This document shows positions 22,533-31,058 of a DNA stretch of 33,056 nucleotides, piece by piece (within the stretch, counting starts at the first letter, position 1; each line of letters opens with the position of its first letter). Both the position numbers and the translations under genes were made by a program. The DNA comes from Vicinamibacteria bacterium (lineage in GTDB: Bacteria; Acidobacteriota; Vicinamibacteria; Marinacidobacterales; SMYC01): positions 1-33,056 of the forward strand of contig DASPGQ010000382.1 of the NCBI GenBank assembly GCA_035620555.1, in the 5' to 3' direction. The notes under the pieces were generated by a model. The model was not told the origin of the DNA and made no database searches. It saw nothing but the letters and a program-made list of their open reading frames with translations.

Positions 22533-23406
22533 ACTGACTCACCAGGATCCTGGCCATCGTCTCGCCCATGTCGGCGGGGCTCTCGACCACGGTCACGCCC
22601 GCTCGGCGAAGGGCCGCCATCTTGTCAGCCGCCGTTCCCTTGCCGCCCATCACGATGGCGCCCGCGTGGCCCATGCGTCTTCCCGGAGGGGCCGTCTGCC
22701 CGGCGATGAACGAGACGACGGGCTTCGTGAACTTCTGCTCGATGTATTCCGCGGCCGTCTCTTCGGCGCCGCCGCCGATCTCACCGATGAGGATGACGGC
22801 CTCGGTCTCGTCGTCCGCCTGAAACAGCTCGAGAGCATCGACGAAGGTGGTCCCGATCACCGGGTCTCCACCGATGCCGATGCACGTCGACTGGCCGATC
22901 CCTCGCCGCGTCAGCTGGTCCACCGCCTCGTAGGTCAAGGTTCCGCTTCGGGAAATGACTCCCACGGGCCCTTCCTTGTGGATGTGGCCGGGCATGATCC
23001 CGACCTTCGCGCGGCCGGGCGAGATGACCCCAGGGCAATTAGGGCCCACCAGGCGGGAGGTGGTCTCCTCGACGACCCGCATCACCTCCACCATATCCAT
23101 CGCGGGAATGCCCTCGGTGATGCATACGACGAGAGGAATCTCCGCGTCGACCGCCTCGAGAATCGCATCGGCCGCGAACGGCGGCGGAACGAAGATGACC
23201 GAGGCGTTTGCTCCCGTCTCCCGAACGGCCTGCTTGACCGTGTTGAATACGGGAACGCCATCGAACGTCTCGCCGACCTTGCCCGGCGTCACCCCCGCCA
23301 CGACCTTCGTGCCGTAGTCGATGGCGCCCCGAGCATGGAACTGCCCCTCGCGACCGGTGATCCCCTGGACGAGGAGCCGCGTGTTCTTGTCGACGAGGAT
23401 GCTCAT
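22531..23406 (-). CDS. sucD: succinyl-CoA ligase alpha subunit
   Basis: The alpha subunit of succinyl-CoA synthetase binds CoA and carries the phosphohistidine. The 291-aa protein has the CoA-binding Rossmann domain at the N-terminus ([20 protein letters not shown]). It also has [20 protein letters not shown], and the active-site histidine in [17 protein letters not shown] at about 250. Its ATG overlaps the sucC stop by 4 nt, so the two subunits are made in a coupled way. The complex interconverts succinyl-CoA and succinate in the TCA cycle with NDP phosphorylation. Confidence 0.97.
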   Translation of the reverse strand: MSILVDKNTRLLVQGITGREGQFHARGAIDYGTKVVAGVTPGKVGETFDGVPVFNTVKQAVRETGANASVIFVPPPFAADAILEAVDAEIPLVVCITEGIPAMDMVEVMRVVEETTSRLVGPNCPGVISPGRAKVGIMPGHIHKEGPVGVISRSGTLTYEAVDQLTRRGIGQSTCIGIGGDPVIGTTFVDALELFQADDETEAVILIGEIGGGAEETAAEYIEQKFTKPVVSFIAGQTAPPGRRMGHAGAIVMGGKGTAADKMAALRRAGVTVVESPADMGETMARILVSQ

Positions 23407-24569
23407 GCGGAGCCCTCTGCCGCCTTTACGACCCGCTGGGCCGCATCCTTCATGCTGTCGGCGGTGATGAAGGTGAATCCCGATTCGGCGAGCATCTTTC
23501 TCCCGAGCTCGACGTTCGTCCCCTCGGCGCGGATGACGATCGGGATCCGCACGCCCAGCTCTTTCACCGCGGCGATCAGACCCTCGGCCAATCGGTCGAC
23601 TCGGAGAATGCCGCCGAAGATGTTGATCAAGACGGCCTTGACCTGCGAGTCCGACATCAGGATGCGGAACGCATTCTTGACCTGTTCGGGACTCGCTCCC
23701 CCGCCCACGTCGAGGAAGTTGGCCGGGGCCCCGCCGGCGTGCTTGATGATGTCCATCGTCGCCATCGCGAGCCCCGCTCCGTTCACCATGCAGCCCACGT
23801 TTCCGTCGAGCTTGATGTAGCTCAAACCATGTTTCGACGCTTCCACTTCGAGCGGAGACTCCTCGTCGGTGTCGCGGAGCTCGAGGAGGTCCTGGTGTCG
23901 AAACAGGGCGTTGTCGTCCAGATTGACCTTGGCGTCGAGAGCCAGGACGTCGCCTTGCCGGGTCACGAGACAGGGATTGATCTCGACCTGCGAGGCGTCG
24001 AGGCCGATGAAGGCCCGATACAATCCCATGAGGAACGAGACGGCCTTCTTCGAGACGTCGCCCTCGAGACCGAGACCGAAAGCGAGCTCGCGAGCCTGGT
24101 AGTGCATCAACCCCACGGCGGGATCGACGGTGACGCGGAGAATCTTCTCCGGGGTCTCGGCGGCGACTTTCTCGATCTCGACCCCACCGGCCGCACTGGC
24201 GATGACGATAGGTCTTCCCTCGCTGCGATCGACGAGCAAGCTGACGTAGAGCTCTCGGTCGATGTCGAGGCCCTTTTCGATCAAGAGACGGCGGACGATC
24301 TTGCCTTCGCCCCCCGTCTGCGCGGTGACGAGCTCCATCCCAATCATCCGTGTCGCGATGTCCGCAACCTCGGACTCCGTCTTGGCAAGCTTGATCCCGC
24401 CGGCCTTGCCCCGCCCCCCCGCGTGGACCTGAGCCTTGACGACGACGGGAAGGCCCAGCTCTTGGGCCGCTTCGACCGCTGCCTCGGCCGATCGTACGGG
24501 CTTTCCCGGTGGGACCTGGACCCCGTAGCGTAAGAGGAGCTCTTTGGCTTGGTACTCGTGCAGGTTCAT
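23403..24569 (-). CDS. sucC: succinyl-CoA ligase (ADP/GDP-forming) beta subunit
   Basis: This 388-aa ATP-grasp subunit begins [20 protein letters not shown], the usual N-terminus. It carries [16 protein letters not shown] for nucleotide binding, [10 protein letters not shown] with the metal-binding Asn/Glu region, and [18 protein letters not shown] plus [16 protein letters not shown] in the C-terminal domain. Length equals E. coli SucC. It lies 28 bp after mdh. Whether ADP or GDP is preferred is not decided by what I can read. Confidence 0.97.
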   Translation of the reverse strand: MNLHEYQAKELLLRYGVQVPPGKPVRSAEAAVEAAQELGLPVVVKAQVHAGGRGKAGGIKLAKTESEVADIATRMIGMELVTAQTGGEGKIVRRLLIEKGLDIDRELYVSLLVDRSEGRPIVIASAAGGVEIEKVAAETPEKILRVTVDPAVGLMHYQARELAFGLGLEGDVSKKAVSFLMGLYRAFIGLDASQVEINPCLVTRQGDVLALDAKVNLDDNALFRHQDLLELRDTDEESPLEVEASKHGLSYIKLDGNVGCMVNGAGLAMATMDIIKHAGGAPANFLDVGGGASPEQVKNAFRILMSDSQVKAVLINIFGGILRVDRLAEGLIAAVKELGVRIPIVIRAEGTNVELGRKMLAESGFTFITADSMKDAAQRVVKAAEGSA

Positions 24570-24597
24570 TGGCTACCCAGTGGCGGGGGAAGACGCA

Positions 24598-25527
24598 TCA
24601 AACGCCGATCTTGTCCACCAGCTCCTGTACCGCTCCGGCGGATTTCTGGAGCGCCGCCCGCTCCTCGTTCGTGAGCGAGATCTCGATGACTTCCTCGACG
24701 CCCGAGGATCCGAGCTTGACCGGGACTCCCATGTACAGCCCGTTGATCCCGTACTCGCCCTCGAGGTAGGCCGCGCAGGGCAGGATCTTCTTCTTGTCCT
24801 TCAGGATGGCATCCACCATCTCGACGATGGCCGCCGACGGCGCATAGTAGGCCGAGCCCGTCTTCAAATAGCTGACGATCTCCCCACCGCCTTTGCGGGT
24901 GCGCTCGACGATCCGATCGATCGTCTCCTGGGACATCAGGTCGGGTAGCGGGATTCCCGCCACCGTGGAATAACGGGGCAGCGGAACCATATCGTCGCCG
25001 TGGCCCCCGAGCACGAAGGCATGGACGTTCTCGACCGAGACTTTCATCTCCATGGCGATGAAGGCGCGCATGCGCGCCGAGTCCAGCACCCCGGCCATTC
25101 CCATGACCCGCGCTTTGGGGAACCCGCTCACTTTGAACGACGTCTGCACCATCGCGTCCAGCGGGTTGGACACGACCACCAGGATGGTTTCGGGAGAGTG
25201 TTTGACGACCTGCTCGGTCACTCCCTTGACGATCTCGTAATTCTTGAGGAGTAGATCGTCCCGGCTCATCCCCGGCTTTCGCGGCAGGCCGGCGGTAATG
25301 ACGACGACGTCGGAACCGACTGTGTCCCGATAATCGTTCGTCCCCCGGACATGCACATCCGCCCCCGACACCGGGCAAGCCTCGAGCATATCGAGGCCTT
25401 TGCCCTGAGGGATACCCTCGAGGATGTCGATCATCACGACGTCGGCGATCTCGGCGTCAGCGATACGCTGCGTCGCCGTGGCGCCAACGTTTCCCGCTCC
25501 CACGACCGTGACCTTGAATCTCCCCAT
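24598..25527 (-). CDS. mdh: malate dehydrogenase, LDH-like type
   Basis: Mdh oxidises malate to oxaloacetate with NAD+. The 309-aa protein is of the lactate dehydrogenase-like MDH type. It has [17 protein letters not shown] as the NAD-binding loop and MIDILEG with an acidic residue after beta-2, favouring NAD over NADP. Substrate-binding arginines are in [14 protein letters not shown], and the catalytic histidine is in [12 protein letters not shown] near 175. AAGGAG lies about 10 nt ahead of the ATG. It follows icd by 18 bp in the same transcript. LDH activity is less likely because of the Arg in the RKPGMSR loop. Confidence 0.95.
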   Translation of the reverse strand: MGRFKVTVVGAGNVGATATQRIADAEIADVVMIDILEGIPQGKGLDMLEACPVSGADVHVRGTNDYRDTVGSDVVVITAGLPRKPGMSRDDLLLKNYEIVKGVTEQVVKHSPETILVVVSNPLDAMVQTSFKVSGFPKARVMGMAGVLDSARMRAFIAMEMKVSVENVHAFVLGGHGDDMVPLPRYSTVAGIPLPDLMSQETIDRIVERTRKGGGEIVSYLKTGSAYYAPSAAIVEMVDAILKDKKKILPCAAYLEGEYGINGLYMGVPVKLGSSGVEEVIEISLTNEERAALQKSAGAVQELVDKIGV

Positions 25528-25545
25528 GACCTCGTACTCCTTGCG

Positions 25546-26940
25546 TCACATGTTCTCGATCATCGCGGTGGCGAACTCCGACGTTTTCAGGAGCGTCGCG
25601 CCCTCCATCAAACGATGAAAGTCATACGTGACACGTTTTTCGGCAATCGTCTTCTCCAGGCTCGATTCGACGAGGTCGGCCGCCTCGTTCCACTTCATGT
25701 GACGGAACATGAGGACGCCGGACAGGATGACCGAGCCGGGATTGACCTTGTCGAGATCGGCATATTTCGGTGCGGTTCCATGGGTCGCCTCGAAGATGGC
25801 GTGGCCGGTCACGTAGTTGATATTCCCGCCCGGAGCGATGCCGATGCCCCCGACTTGAGCGGCCAGTGCGTCGGAGAGATAGTCTCCGTTCAGGTTCATG
25901 GTGGCGATGACATCGAAGCTCGAAGCGCGGGTGAGGATCTGCTGCAACGTAATGTCCGCGATCGCATCCTTGATCAAGAGCTTCTTCTTCCACTGTCCGT
26001 CCCCGTGGCTCCTCCACAGGTTCGCGAGCGTCGTCTCGACGTCGGACCGGACCGAAGCTTTCCGCTCCTCGGGCATGAGGTCGTATCCGGGCTCGATGGC
26101 GCGCGCGTTCTCCACTACGGAGATGCCCGCGTTGTCCTCGCGGTTGCCGAGAATCCAGGTCTCCCGCTCGCTGACGGTCTCGTCGCGGAACTCCCTTGCC
26201 GCGAGAGCATAGCCCCAGTCGCGGAACGAGCCCTCGGTGAACTTCATGATGTTCCCCTTGTGGACGAGGGTTACACTCTTCCGCCCATGGTCGAGCGCGT
26301 ATCGGATGGCCGCGCGCACCAGCCTCTCCGTCCCTTCGCGGCTCACCGGCTTGATGCCGATTCCGCTCGTCTTGGGAAACCGGATCTTTCGGACCTTCAT
26401 CTCCTTCTCGAGAAAATCGATGAGCTTCCGCGCCTCGCCGGATTCCGCCGGGTACTCGATACCGGCATAGATGTCTTCGGTGTTCTCCCGGAAGATGACC
26501 ATGTCCACATCGCCTGGCTTTTTGACCGGGCTCGGCACGCCCGCGTACCACTTGACCGGCCGAAGGCAGACATAGAGGTCCAGCTCCTGGCGCAGGGCGA
26601 CGTTCAAAGAGCGGATGCCTCCACCGACCGGCGTGGTGAGCGGACCCTTGATCCCTACGAGGTAGTCGCGGAACGCGCTCAGCGTTTCGTCGGGAAGCCA
26701 GTTCCCGGTCTCGTTGAACGCCTTCTCGCCGGCGAGGACTTCATACCAGCGAATGCGGCGCTTGCCGCCATAGGCTTTCTCGACGGCGGCGTCGAAGACA
26801 CGCTGGCTGGCTCGCCAGATGTCGCGGCCGGTGCCGTCGCCCTCGATGAAGGGAATGACCGGGTCGTCGGGAACCTGTAGTACTCCGTTCTCGATCTCGA
26901 TGCGTCCGCCTTCGGGCGGCGCGTTCGGGCTCGTGCTCAT
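25546..26940 (-). CDS. icd: isocitrate dehydrogenase, NADP-type
   Basis: This 464-aa protein is of the E. coli Icd type, somewhat longer than the 416-aa reference because of an insert around 280-310 ([20 protein letters not shown]). Substrate-binding residues lie in [20 protein letters not shown], where the Ser corresponds to the regulatory phosphorylation site of E. coli Icd. [15 protein letters not shown] and [15 protein letters not shown] are conserved. [17 protein letters not shown] keeps the Lys-Tyr pair associated with NADP specificity. The ATG has AGGAG 4 nt upstream. It starts the metabolic run icd-mdh-sucCD-ndk and lies 75 bp behind the porin gene. No aceK-type kinase is in the window, but a Ser/Thr kinase is at the end of the run. 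Confidence 0.96.
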   Translation of the reverse strand: MSTSPNAPPEGGRIEIENGVLQVPDDPVIPFIEGDGTGRDIWRASQRVFDAAVEKAYGGKRRIRWYEVLAGEKAFNETGNWLPDETLSAFRDYLVGIKGPLTTPVGGGIRSLNVALRQELDLYVCLRPVKWYAGVPSPVKKPGDVDMVIFRENTEDIYAGIEYPAESGEARKLIDFLEKEMKVRKIRFPKTSGIGIKPVSREGTERLVRAAIRYALDHGRKSVTLVHKGNIMKFTEGSFRDWGYALAAREFRDETVSERETWILGNREDNAGISVVENARAIEPGYDLMPEERKASVRSDVETTLANLWRSHGDGQWKKKLLIKDAIADITLQQILTRASSFDVIATMNLNGDYLSDALAAQVGGIGIAPGGNINYVTGHAIFEATHGTAPKYADLDKVNPGSVILSGVLMFRHMKWNEAADLVESSLEKTIAEKRVTYDFHRLMEGATLLKTSEFATAMIENM

Positions 26941-27015
26941 GGAACTCCTGTCGGAACGATGGGATGTGTGATCGCGCTGGACGCGAGTGAAAACGCAAGT
27001 TTATCATCGCTCGAC

Positions 27016-28263
27016 TCAAAGCCGAAACGCGAACCCGAGGCTGAAGGTGGCGAGGTCCTGGCCGAGCTCGATCGCGGTTCCAGGTATCTCGAGGATGGTT
27101 CCCCGGTTGGTATGCCGCAGCGCGTACACGACGCTCCCGACGATATCGACTCGCTCGGTCAGCGCCACGGTGAGCCCTCCCGAGAAAGCGAGCTCGTTCA
27201 CCGCCGGCAACTGGATGTTGAACAAAGTCGCGGCGTCGGGAATGGGGTTGCCGTTCCAGGAGAAACCCGCTTGCACGTCGATGAGCGAGCTGAGCGGGCG
27301 TTTGGCCCCGACCGCAATCGCCCAGATGCTCTTCCACCCTAGCCCATCGTTAGCAGGCGTGGTACCGAAGAGCTTCGTGTTGGCGTAATCGAAGTACCGA
27401 ACGTCCACGGCCAAGACCGTATCTTCGAACCCGTGATAAGCGGCGCCGAGAGAGACGATCCAGGGAAGCTGGAGCTCCAGGGAAAGCTGGCGCGGATTGC
27501 CTTTCTCGTCCTTCGAGTTGTAGTCGAATCGCTCGAACCACTGAGGGCTCTTGTACGACGCGCCGAAGCTCCACGGGGTACCGGGTCGATACAAGACTCC
27601 GAGCTGAAAGCCCGCTCCCCAGTAGGAGCGGCCCTGGGTCGCCGGGGGAAAGAGTCCACCCGGATTACGCTCGGCGAACAGCGCCGGATCGAGCGCCAGG
27701 AACATCGACGTGACCTGGGCCCCCACTCCGACGGAGAGAGTCTCGGAAACGTCCTTCGACATCACCGGTGCGATCTGAAGGCCGGAGACTCGAGACGACA
27801 CCGGGCCGAGACCGAATGACCGCGGCGGATCGAACGGCTTCAACACCGGATTGAACTCGCTCGCGGGAAAGTCGATCGTACGGCCCACGAGACCATAGAC
27901 GCCGAGCCCGTAGGTGTAGGAAGAGTTCTCCGGGCGACTCACGACGCCGAAAGCCGGCGCGGCGGCGAGTCCACTATCGCTGCGATTGCTTCCGAATTGA
28001 CCGGTCGACTCGACCGAAGAATCGAGATAGGTATCGCCGTACACGAAGTCCACGCCGACGAAGATCTCGCCGTCGACCATGGCCGCCATCGCGGCTGGGT
28101 TCCAGTAGACCGCTCCCGCCGCGTCGAATGGCGCCGCCGTCGAAGCGCCCGCCATCGACCGATGCGTCGCTCCCGCGCTCGGAAAGACGATCCCCTGTGC
28201 TCGACTGTCGCTCACCCACGAAAACACGAACGCAACCAGAACGAATGACCCCAGTTTGCTCAA
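27016..28263 (-). CDS. FadL/OmpP1-family outer-membrane protein
   Basis: This 415-aa protein has an N-terminal signal peptide (MSKLGSFVLVAFVFSWVSDS, likely cut after SRA). It is followed by the FadL hatch-like region (AGATHRSMAGASTAAPFDAA, then GAVYWNPAAM), which is diagnostic for this family. Alternating beta strands follow, ending in the C-terminal aromatic residue pattern FSLGFAFRL. FadL-type channels take up long-chain fatty acids or other hydrophobic compounds. The start is a TTG at 28263, chosen for AAGGAG 6 nt upstream and the clean signal peptide. A more upstream ATG in frame lies before the promoter -10 box and would lack both. It may link with the beta-oxidation gene elsewhere in the window. 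The substrate is not known. Confidence 0.85.
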   Translation of the reverse strand: MSKLGSFVLVAFVFSWVSDSRAQGIVFPSAGATHRSMAGASTAAPFDAAGAVYWNPAAMAAMVDGEIFVGVDFVYGDTYLDSSVESTGQFGSNRSDSGLAAAPAFGVVSRPENSSYTYGLGVYGLVGRTIDFPASEFNPVLKPFDPPRSFGLGPVSSRVSGLQIAPVMSKDVSETLSVGVGAQVTSMFLALDPALFAERNPGGLFPPATQGRSYWGAGFQLGVLYRPGTPWSFGASYKSPQWFERFDYNSKDEKGNPRQLSLELQLPWIVSLGAAYHGFEDTVLAVDVRYFDYANTKLFGTTPANDGLGWKSIWAIAVGAKRPLSSLIDVQAGFSWNGNPIPDAATLFNIQLPAVNELAFSGGLTVALTERVDIVGSVVYALRHTNRGTILEIPGTAIELGQDLATFSLGFAFRL

Positions 28264-28287
28264 TGCCCGCTCCTTGTTTTTCACCGG

Positions 28288-28317
28288 ACGATAGCAGAAG
28301 GGCCCGGTTCGGGTCAA
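28288..28317 (-). promoter_or_regulatory. sigma70-like promoter for the FadL-type gene
   Basis: On the minus strand TTGACC (28317 to 28312) and TATCGT (28293 to 28288) are separated by 18 bp. The start codon TTG at 28263 is about 25 nt beyond the -10 box, so the leader is short. The promoter lies between the Fis-type gene and the porin gene. Confidence 0.45.
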
Positions 28318-28342
28318 GATGTTGTGTTCTTTTTTGCGGAGG

Positions 28343-28816
28343 CTACTTGATATGGGGGTTCAAGTGCGCGTCGAGCTCCGACTCGGGGACGTCCAGGATC
28401 CTGGCGGCGGTCACTCGATCTCCCTGGCACTCGTCGAGCACGCGCCTCACATGGGCCCGTTCTGCCTCGCGAAGGGTCATCGGCGCACCGTCGTCCGACG
28501 ACTCGGGCGGGAGCGACTCGAGCCCGAGAAAGCTCCACACGTCCTGCCCAACCCGGTCCTCGAACGTATCCGAGAGCGAGGGAACCGGTCCGACGGCTTC
28601 GTCCTCGTCGATGCGCTCCACACGGTGGAGCGGAAAGAACACCGTCGAAAGCTGCATATCCGTCTCTCCGCGTGCGACCGCTCGGCTCCAGTCGTCGAAC
28701 GAGTTCAGATGGATGCCCCGAAGCGTGATTCCGCTCGTCTGGACCGAGAGAAGGATTCCCCACACTTTCTCGCGAGGATTCTGGAGGCTGACGAGCACCG
28801 CCGAGAGCGTCTTCAT
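28343..28816 (-). CDS. small protein with a C-terminal Fis-type helix-turn-helix
   Basis: This 157-aa protein has an N-terminal beta-rich domain (about 1-75) starting MKTLSAVLVSLQNPREKVWG, with RGIHLNSFDDWSRAV and VFFPLHRVERI. An acidic linker follows, then a Fis-type HTH at about 114-153: TLREAERAHVRRVLDECQGD and TAARILDVPESELDAHL. Fis-type HTHs bind DNA in sigma54 activators and nucleoid proteins, but no AAA+ domain is present. I recall similar stand-alone proteins in Acidobacteria; their function is unknown to me. The ATG overlaps the aminotransferase stop as ATGA, so the two are translationally coupled. It is the last gene of the recG-rsmD-coaD run. Confidence 0.8.
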   Translation of the reverse strand: MKTLSAVLVSLQNPREKVWGILLSVQTSGITLRGIHLNSFDDWSRAVARGETDMQLSTVFFPLHRVERIDEDEAVGPVPSLSDTFEDRVGQDVWSFLGLESLPPESSDDGAPMTLREAERAHVRRVLDECQGDRVTAARILDVPESELDAHLNPHIK

Positions 28817-29985
28817 CGAGACCGAAAGAATCGCTGGAGTCGGCGAATACCCTCCTCGATCCGCTCCCGCGAGGTCGCGAAGCTCACTCGCCAGTGCCCA
28901 TCGCAGCCGAATGCGAGACCGGGCACGACGGCGACGCGCTCCTCGTTCAGCAGGGCACCGGCGAGATCCGTCGCCGTCTGGCTCCGGGGAACGAAACGGG
29001 AGACGTTGGGAAACAGATAGAACCCCCCGCCCGGCTCGGCACACGTCAGCCCCTCGATGGAGAGGAGTCCCTCGCGCAGCCTCTCCGAGCGCCAACGATA
29101 TTCGGACACCATCTCCGCGAGCCTCGCCTGATCCGATCGCAGAGCGGCAAGCGCGGCGCGCTGCGAAATCGAGCTCGGATGGGACGTCATGTGGCTTTGG
29201 AGCGCGTCGCATCCGGCTATGAGATCGGGGGGACCGAGCGCCCACCCCAGGCGCCATCCGGTCATCGCATAAGCTTTCGATGCCGTTCCCGCGACGACGA
29301 AACGCTCACCGAGCCGCCGCTGAAGCGTGGCAAAAGCTCCCCCGGGCGCGGGCTCGAACATGAGTCGTGCGTAGGTGTCGTCCCAGATAAAGAAGATGTC
29401 ACGTCCCTCGACGAGATCGCCGAGCGCTTCGAGCTCTTTCCTGTCGATGACCGCTCCGGTGGGATTCGAAGGAAAGTTGAGCAGCAGAACCCGAGTCTTG
29501 TCCGAAAGCGCCGGGCGGATGGCTTTCGCGGTCGTCCGAAACCCGTCGGCCTCTGACGTCATCGCGAAGGCGGGCTCTCCGCCCGCCAGTCGAACTTGCT
29601 CGGGAAACGTGCTCCAGTAGGGAGTGGGAATGATGACTTCGTCGCCCTCGTCCACGATGGCGAGGATCAAGTTCAGGAGCGCATGCTTGCCGCCACTCGT
29701 GACCAGAACGCCGGATGGTTCGAACTCGAGCCCGTAGTCCTGCCGATATCGGTCGGCAATCGCCTTCCGCAGCTCGGGCGTTCCCGAATTTGCCGTGTAG
29801 CGGGTGAAATTGCCGGCGATGGCCTGGATGCCCTCGTCTTTGATGTGCTCCGGCGTGGCGAAGTCGGGCTGTCCCGCGGAAAAATCCACGATGTCTTCGC
29901 CCGCCGCGCGAAGCCGCATCGCTTCCGCCATTACCGCCATCGTCGGTGATGGCTGGATCAAACCGACGCGACGGGCGAGCCTCAT
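28813..29985 (-). CDS. class I PLP aminotransferase, aspartate-type
   Basis: This 390-aa fold type I aminotransferase has FSAGQPDFATPEHIKDEGIQ near the N-terminus, NFPSNPTGAVI for substrate/PLP binding, the PLP lysine in GTASKAYAMTGWRLGW near 237, and an arginine in WRVSFATSRE near the C-terminus. It resembles the 1-beta aspartate aminotransferases, some of which also act on prephenate or aromatic acids. The exact substrate cannot be fixed. It starts inside the coaD stop (ATGA overlap) and ends inside the Fis-type gene start. aspC would be a reasonable name but is not proven. Confidence 0.92.
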   Translation of the reverse strand: MRLARRVGLIQPSPTMAVMAEAMRLRAAGEDIVDFSAGQPDFATPEHIKDEGIQAIAGNFTRYTANSGTPELRKAIADRYRQDYGLEFEPSGVLVTSGGKHALLNLILAIVDEGDEVIIPTPYWSTFPEQVRLAGGEPAFAMTSEADGFRTTAKAIRPALSDKTRVLLLNFPSNPTGAVIDRKELEALGDLVEGRDIFFIWDDTYARLMFEPAPGGAFATLQRRLGERFVVAGTASKAYAMTGWRLGWALGPPDLIAGCDALQSHMTSHPSSISQRAALAALRSDQARLAEMVSEYRWRSERLREGLLSIEGLTCAEPGGGFYLFPNVSRFVPRSQTATDLAGALLNEERVAVVPGLAFGCDGHWRVSFATSRERIEEGIRRLQRFFRSR

Positions 29986-30476
29986 GTTCTGGATCCTCGT
30001 ACTTTCTCCAAGAGTCTCCTCTCCACGCCGTCGGGCACCAGCCCATGCACGCTCCCGCCAAGGCTCGCGACCTCTTTCACCAGCCGCGAGCTCACGTACG
30101 AGTAATCTTCCGCGGGCATCATGAACACGGTCTCGATGGTCGGGGCGAGGCGCCGGTTCATCAGTCCCATCTGGAACTCGTACTCGAAATCGCTGATGGC
30201 GCGAATGCCGCGGACGATCGCCGTGGCCTTCCGGCCCGCGGCGTAGTCCACGAGAAGCCCACTGAAGGCGTCAGCCTCCACGTTGCCGCCGTGGGCGAAG
30301 GCTTCACGGATCATCTCCAGACGCTCTTCGACGGTGAACAGCGGCTTTTTTTCCACGTTCTCGAGCACGGCGACGATGATGGTGTCGAAGAGCGAGCTGC
30401 CTCGTTGAATGATATCCACATGGCCCAGGGTCAGCGGGTCGAAAGATCCCGGGTAAATGGCAATCCGCTCGGACAT
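29982..30476 (-). CDS. coaD: phosphopantetheine adenylyltransferase
   Basis: CoaD catalyses the penultimate step of coenzyme A synthesis, making dephospho-CoA from 4'-phosphopantetheine and ATP. The 164-aa protein has the nucleotidyltransferase motif GSFDPLTLGHVDII with the T/HxGH element, VRGIRAISDFEYEFQM and YSYVSSRLVKEVASLGG. All match the bacterial enzyme. It lies 33 bp after rsmD, the usual neighbour in many bacteria, and overlaps the aminotransferase by 4 nt. Confidence 0.97.
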   Translation of the reverse strand: MSERIAIYPGSFDPLTLGHVDIIQRGSSLFDTIIVAVLENVEKKPLFTVEERLEMIREAFAHGGNVEADAFSGLLVDYAAGRKATAIVRGIRAISDFEYEFQMGLMNRRLAPTIETVFMMPAEDYSYVSSRLVKEVASLGGSVHGLVPDGVERRLLEKVRGSRT

Positions 30477-30509
30477 CGCGGAAAGCGTAACACATCCGTT
30501 CGTCGGGAA

Positions 30510-31055
30510 TCATTCGGTCAGGGCGAATAGGGTGAAACAGCTCTCTCCCGCCCGAATCATCCGTTGGCTCACCAGGTTTCCGATGCGATCGGGAAGCTCC
30601 CGTTTGTGATGATGCTCGAGGACGACGAATGCCGAATCCGACAGAATCGTGCCCCTTCCGAGAAACCGCAGGAGCTTCTCGGGTTCCATCGACCGGTAAG
30701 GTGGATCGGCGAAGACCACGTCGAAACGTCCCGAAAGGCGCGAAAGGGTGGAGAGGACGTCCTTCCTGATGACTTCGGCTCGGTCTAGGAGTCCGAGCTC
30801 TTCGATGTTTCTGCGGATCGCTTCCGCCGCCGCTCGACGCCGCTCCACGAGCACGGCGTGGGCCGCACCTCGTGAAAGGGCCTCGATGCCGAGCGATCCC
30901 GCCCCGGCGTAGAGGTCCAGAACCCGAGCTCCTTCGAGACGGCTCGCCAGGACGTCGAAAAGGCTCTTCTTCAACCGTCCGCTGGTCGGGCGGGTCTTCG
31001 TCCCGTGGGGAGCCACGAGCTTGCGGCCCCGAAGTGCGCCACTTCCGATGCGCAC
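30510..31055 (-). CDS. rsmD: 16S rRNA (guanine-966 N2)-methyltransferase RsmD
   Basis: RsmD methylates G966 of 16S rRNA. The 181-aa protein has the family N-terminus MRIGSGALRGRKL, RPTSGRLKKSLFDVL, the SAM-binding VLDLYAGAGSLGIEALSRGA, and the catalytic DPPY motif (VVFADPPYRS). The start is a GTG at 31055, 3 nt after the recG stop, so it is probably coupled to recG. The pair rsmD-coaD is common in bacteria, often with recG upstream. Confidence 0.95.
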   Translation of the reverse strand: MRIGSGALRGRKLVAPHGTKTRPTSGRLKKSLFDVLASRLEGARVLDLYAGAGSLGIEALSRGAAHAVLVERRRAAAEAIRRNIEELGLLDRAEVIRKDVLSTLSRLSGRFDVVFADPPYRSMEPEKLLRFLGRGTILSDSAFVVLEHHHKRELPDRIGNLVSQRMIRAGESCFTLFALTE

Positions 31056-31058
31056 GGG

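Noticed and set aside
22369-23820. 483-codon plus-strand frame opposite ndk, sucD and sucC
   Set aside because: All three minus-strand genes are full length with active-site motifs; the frame is a shadow.
25351-26880. 509-codon plus-strand frame opposite icd and mdh
   Set aside because: It spans two confirmed genes on the other strand and has shadow-type composition.
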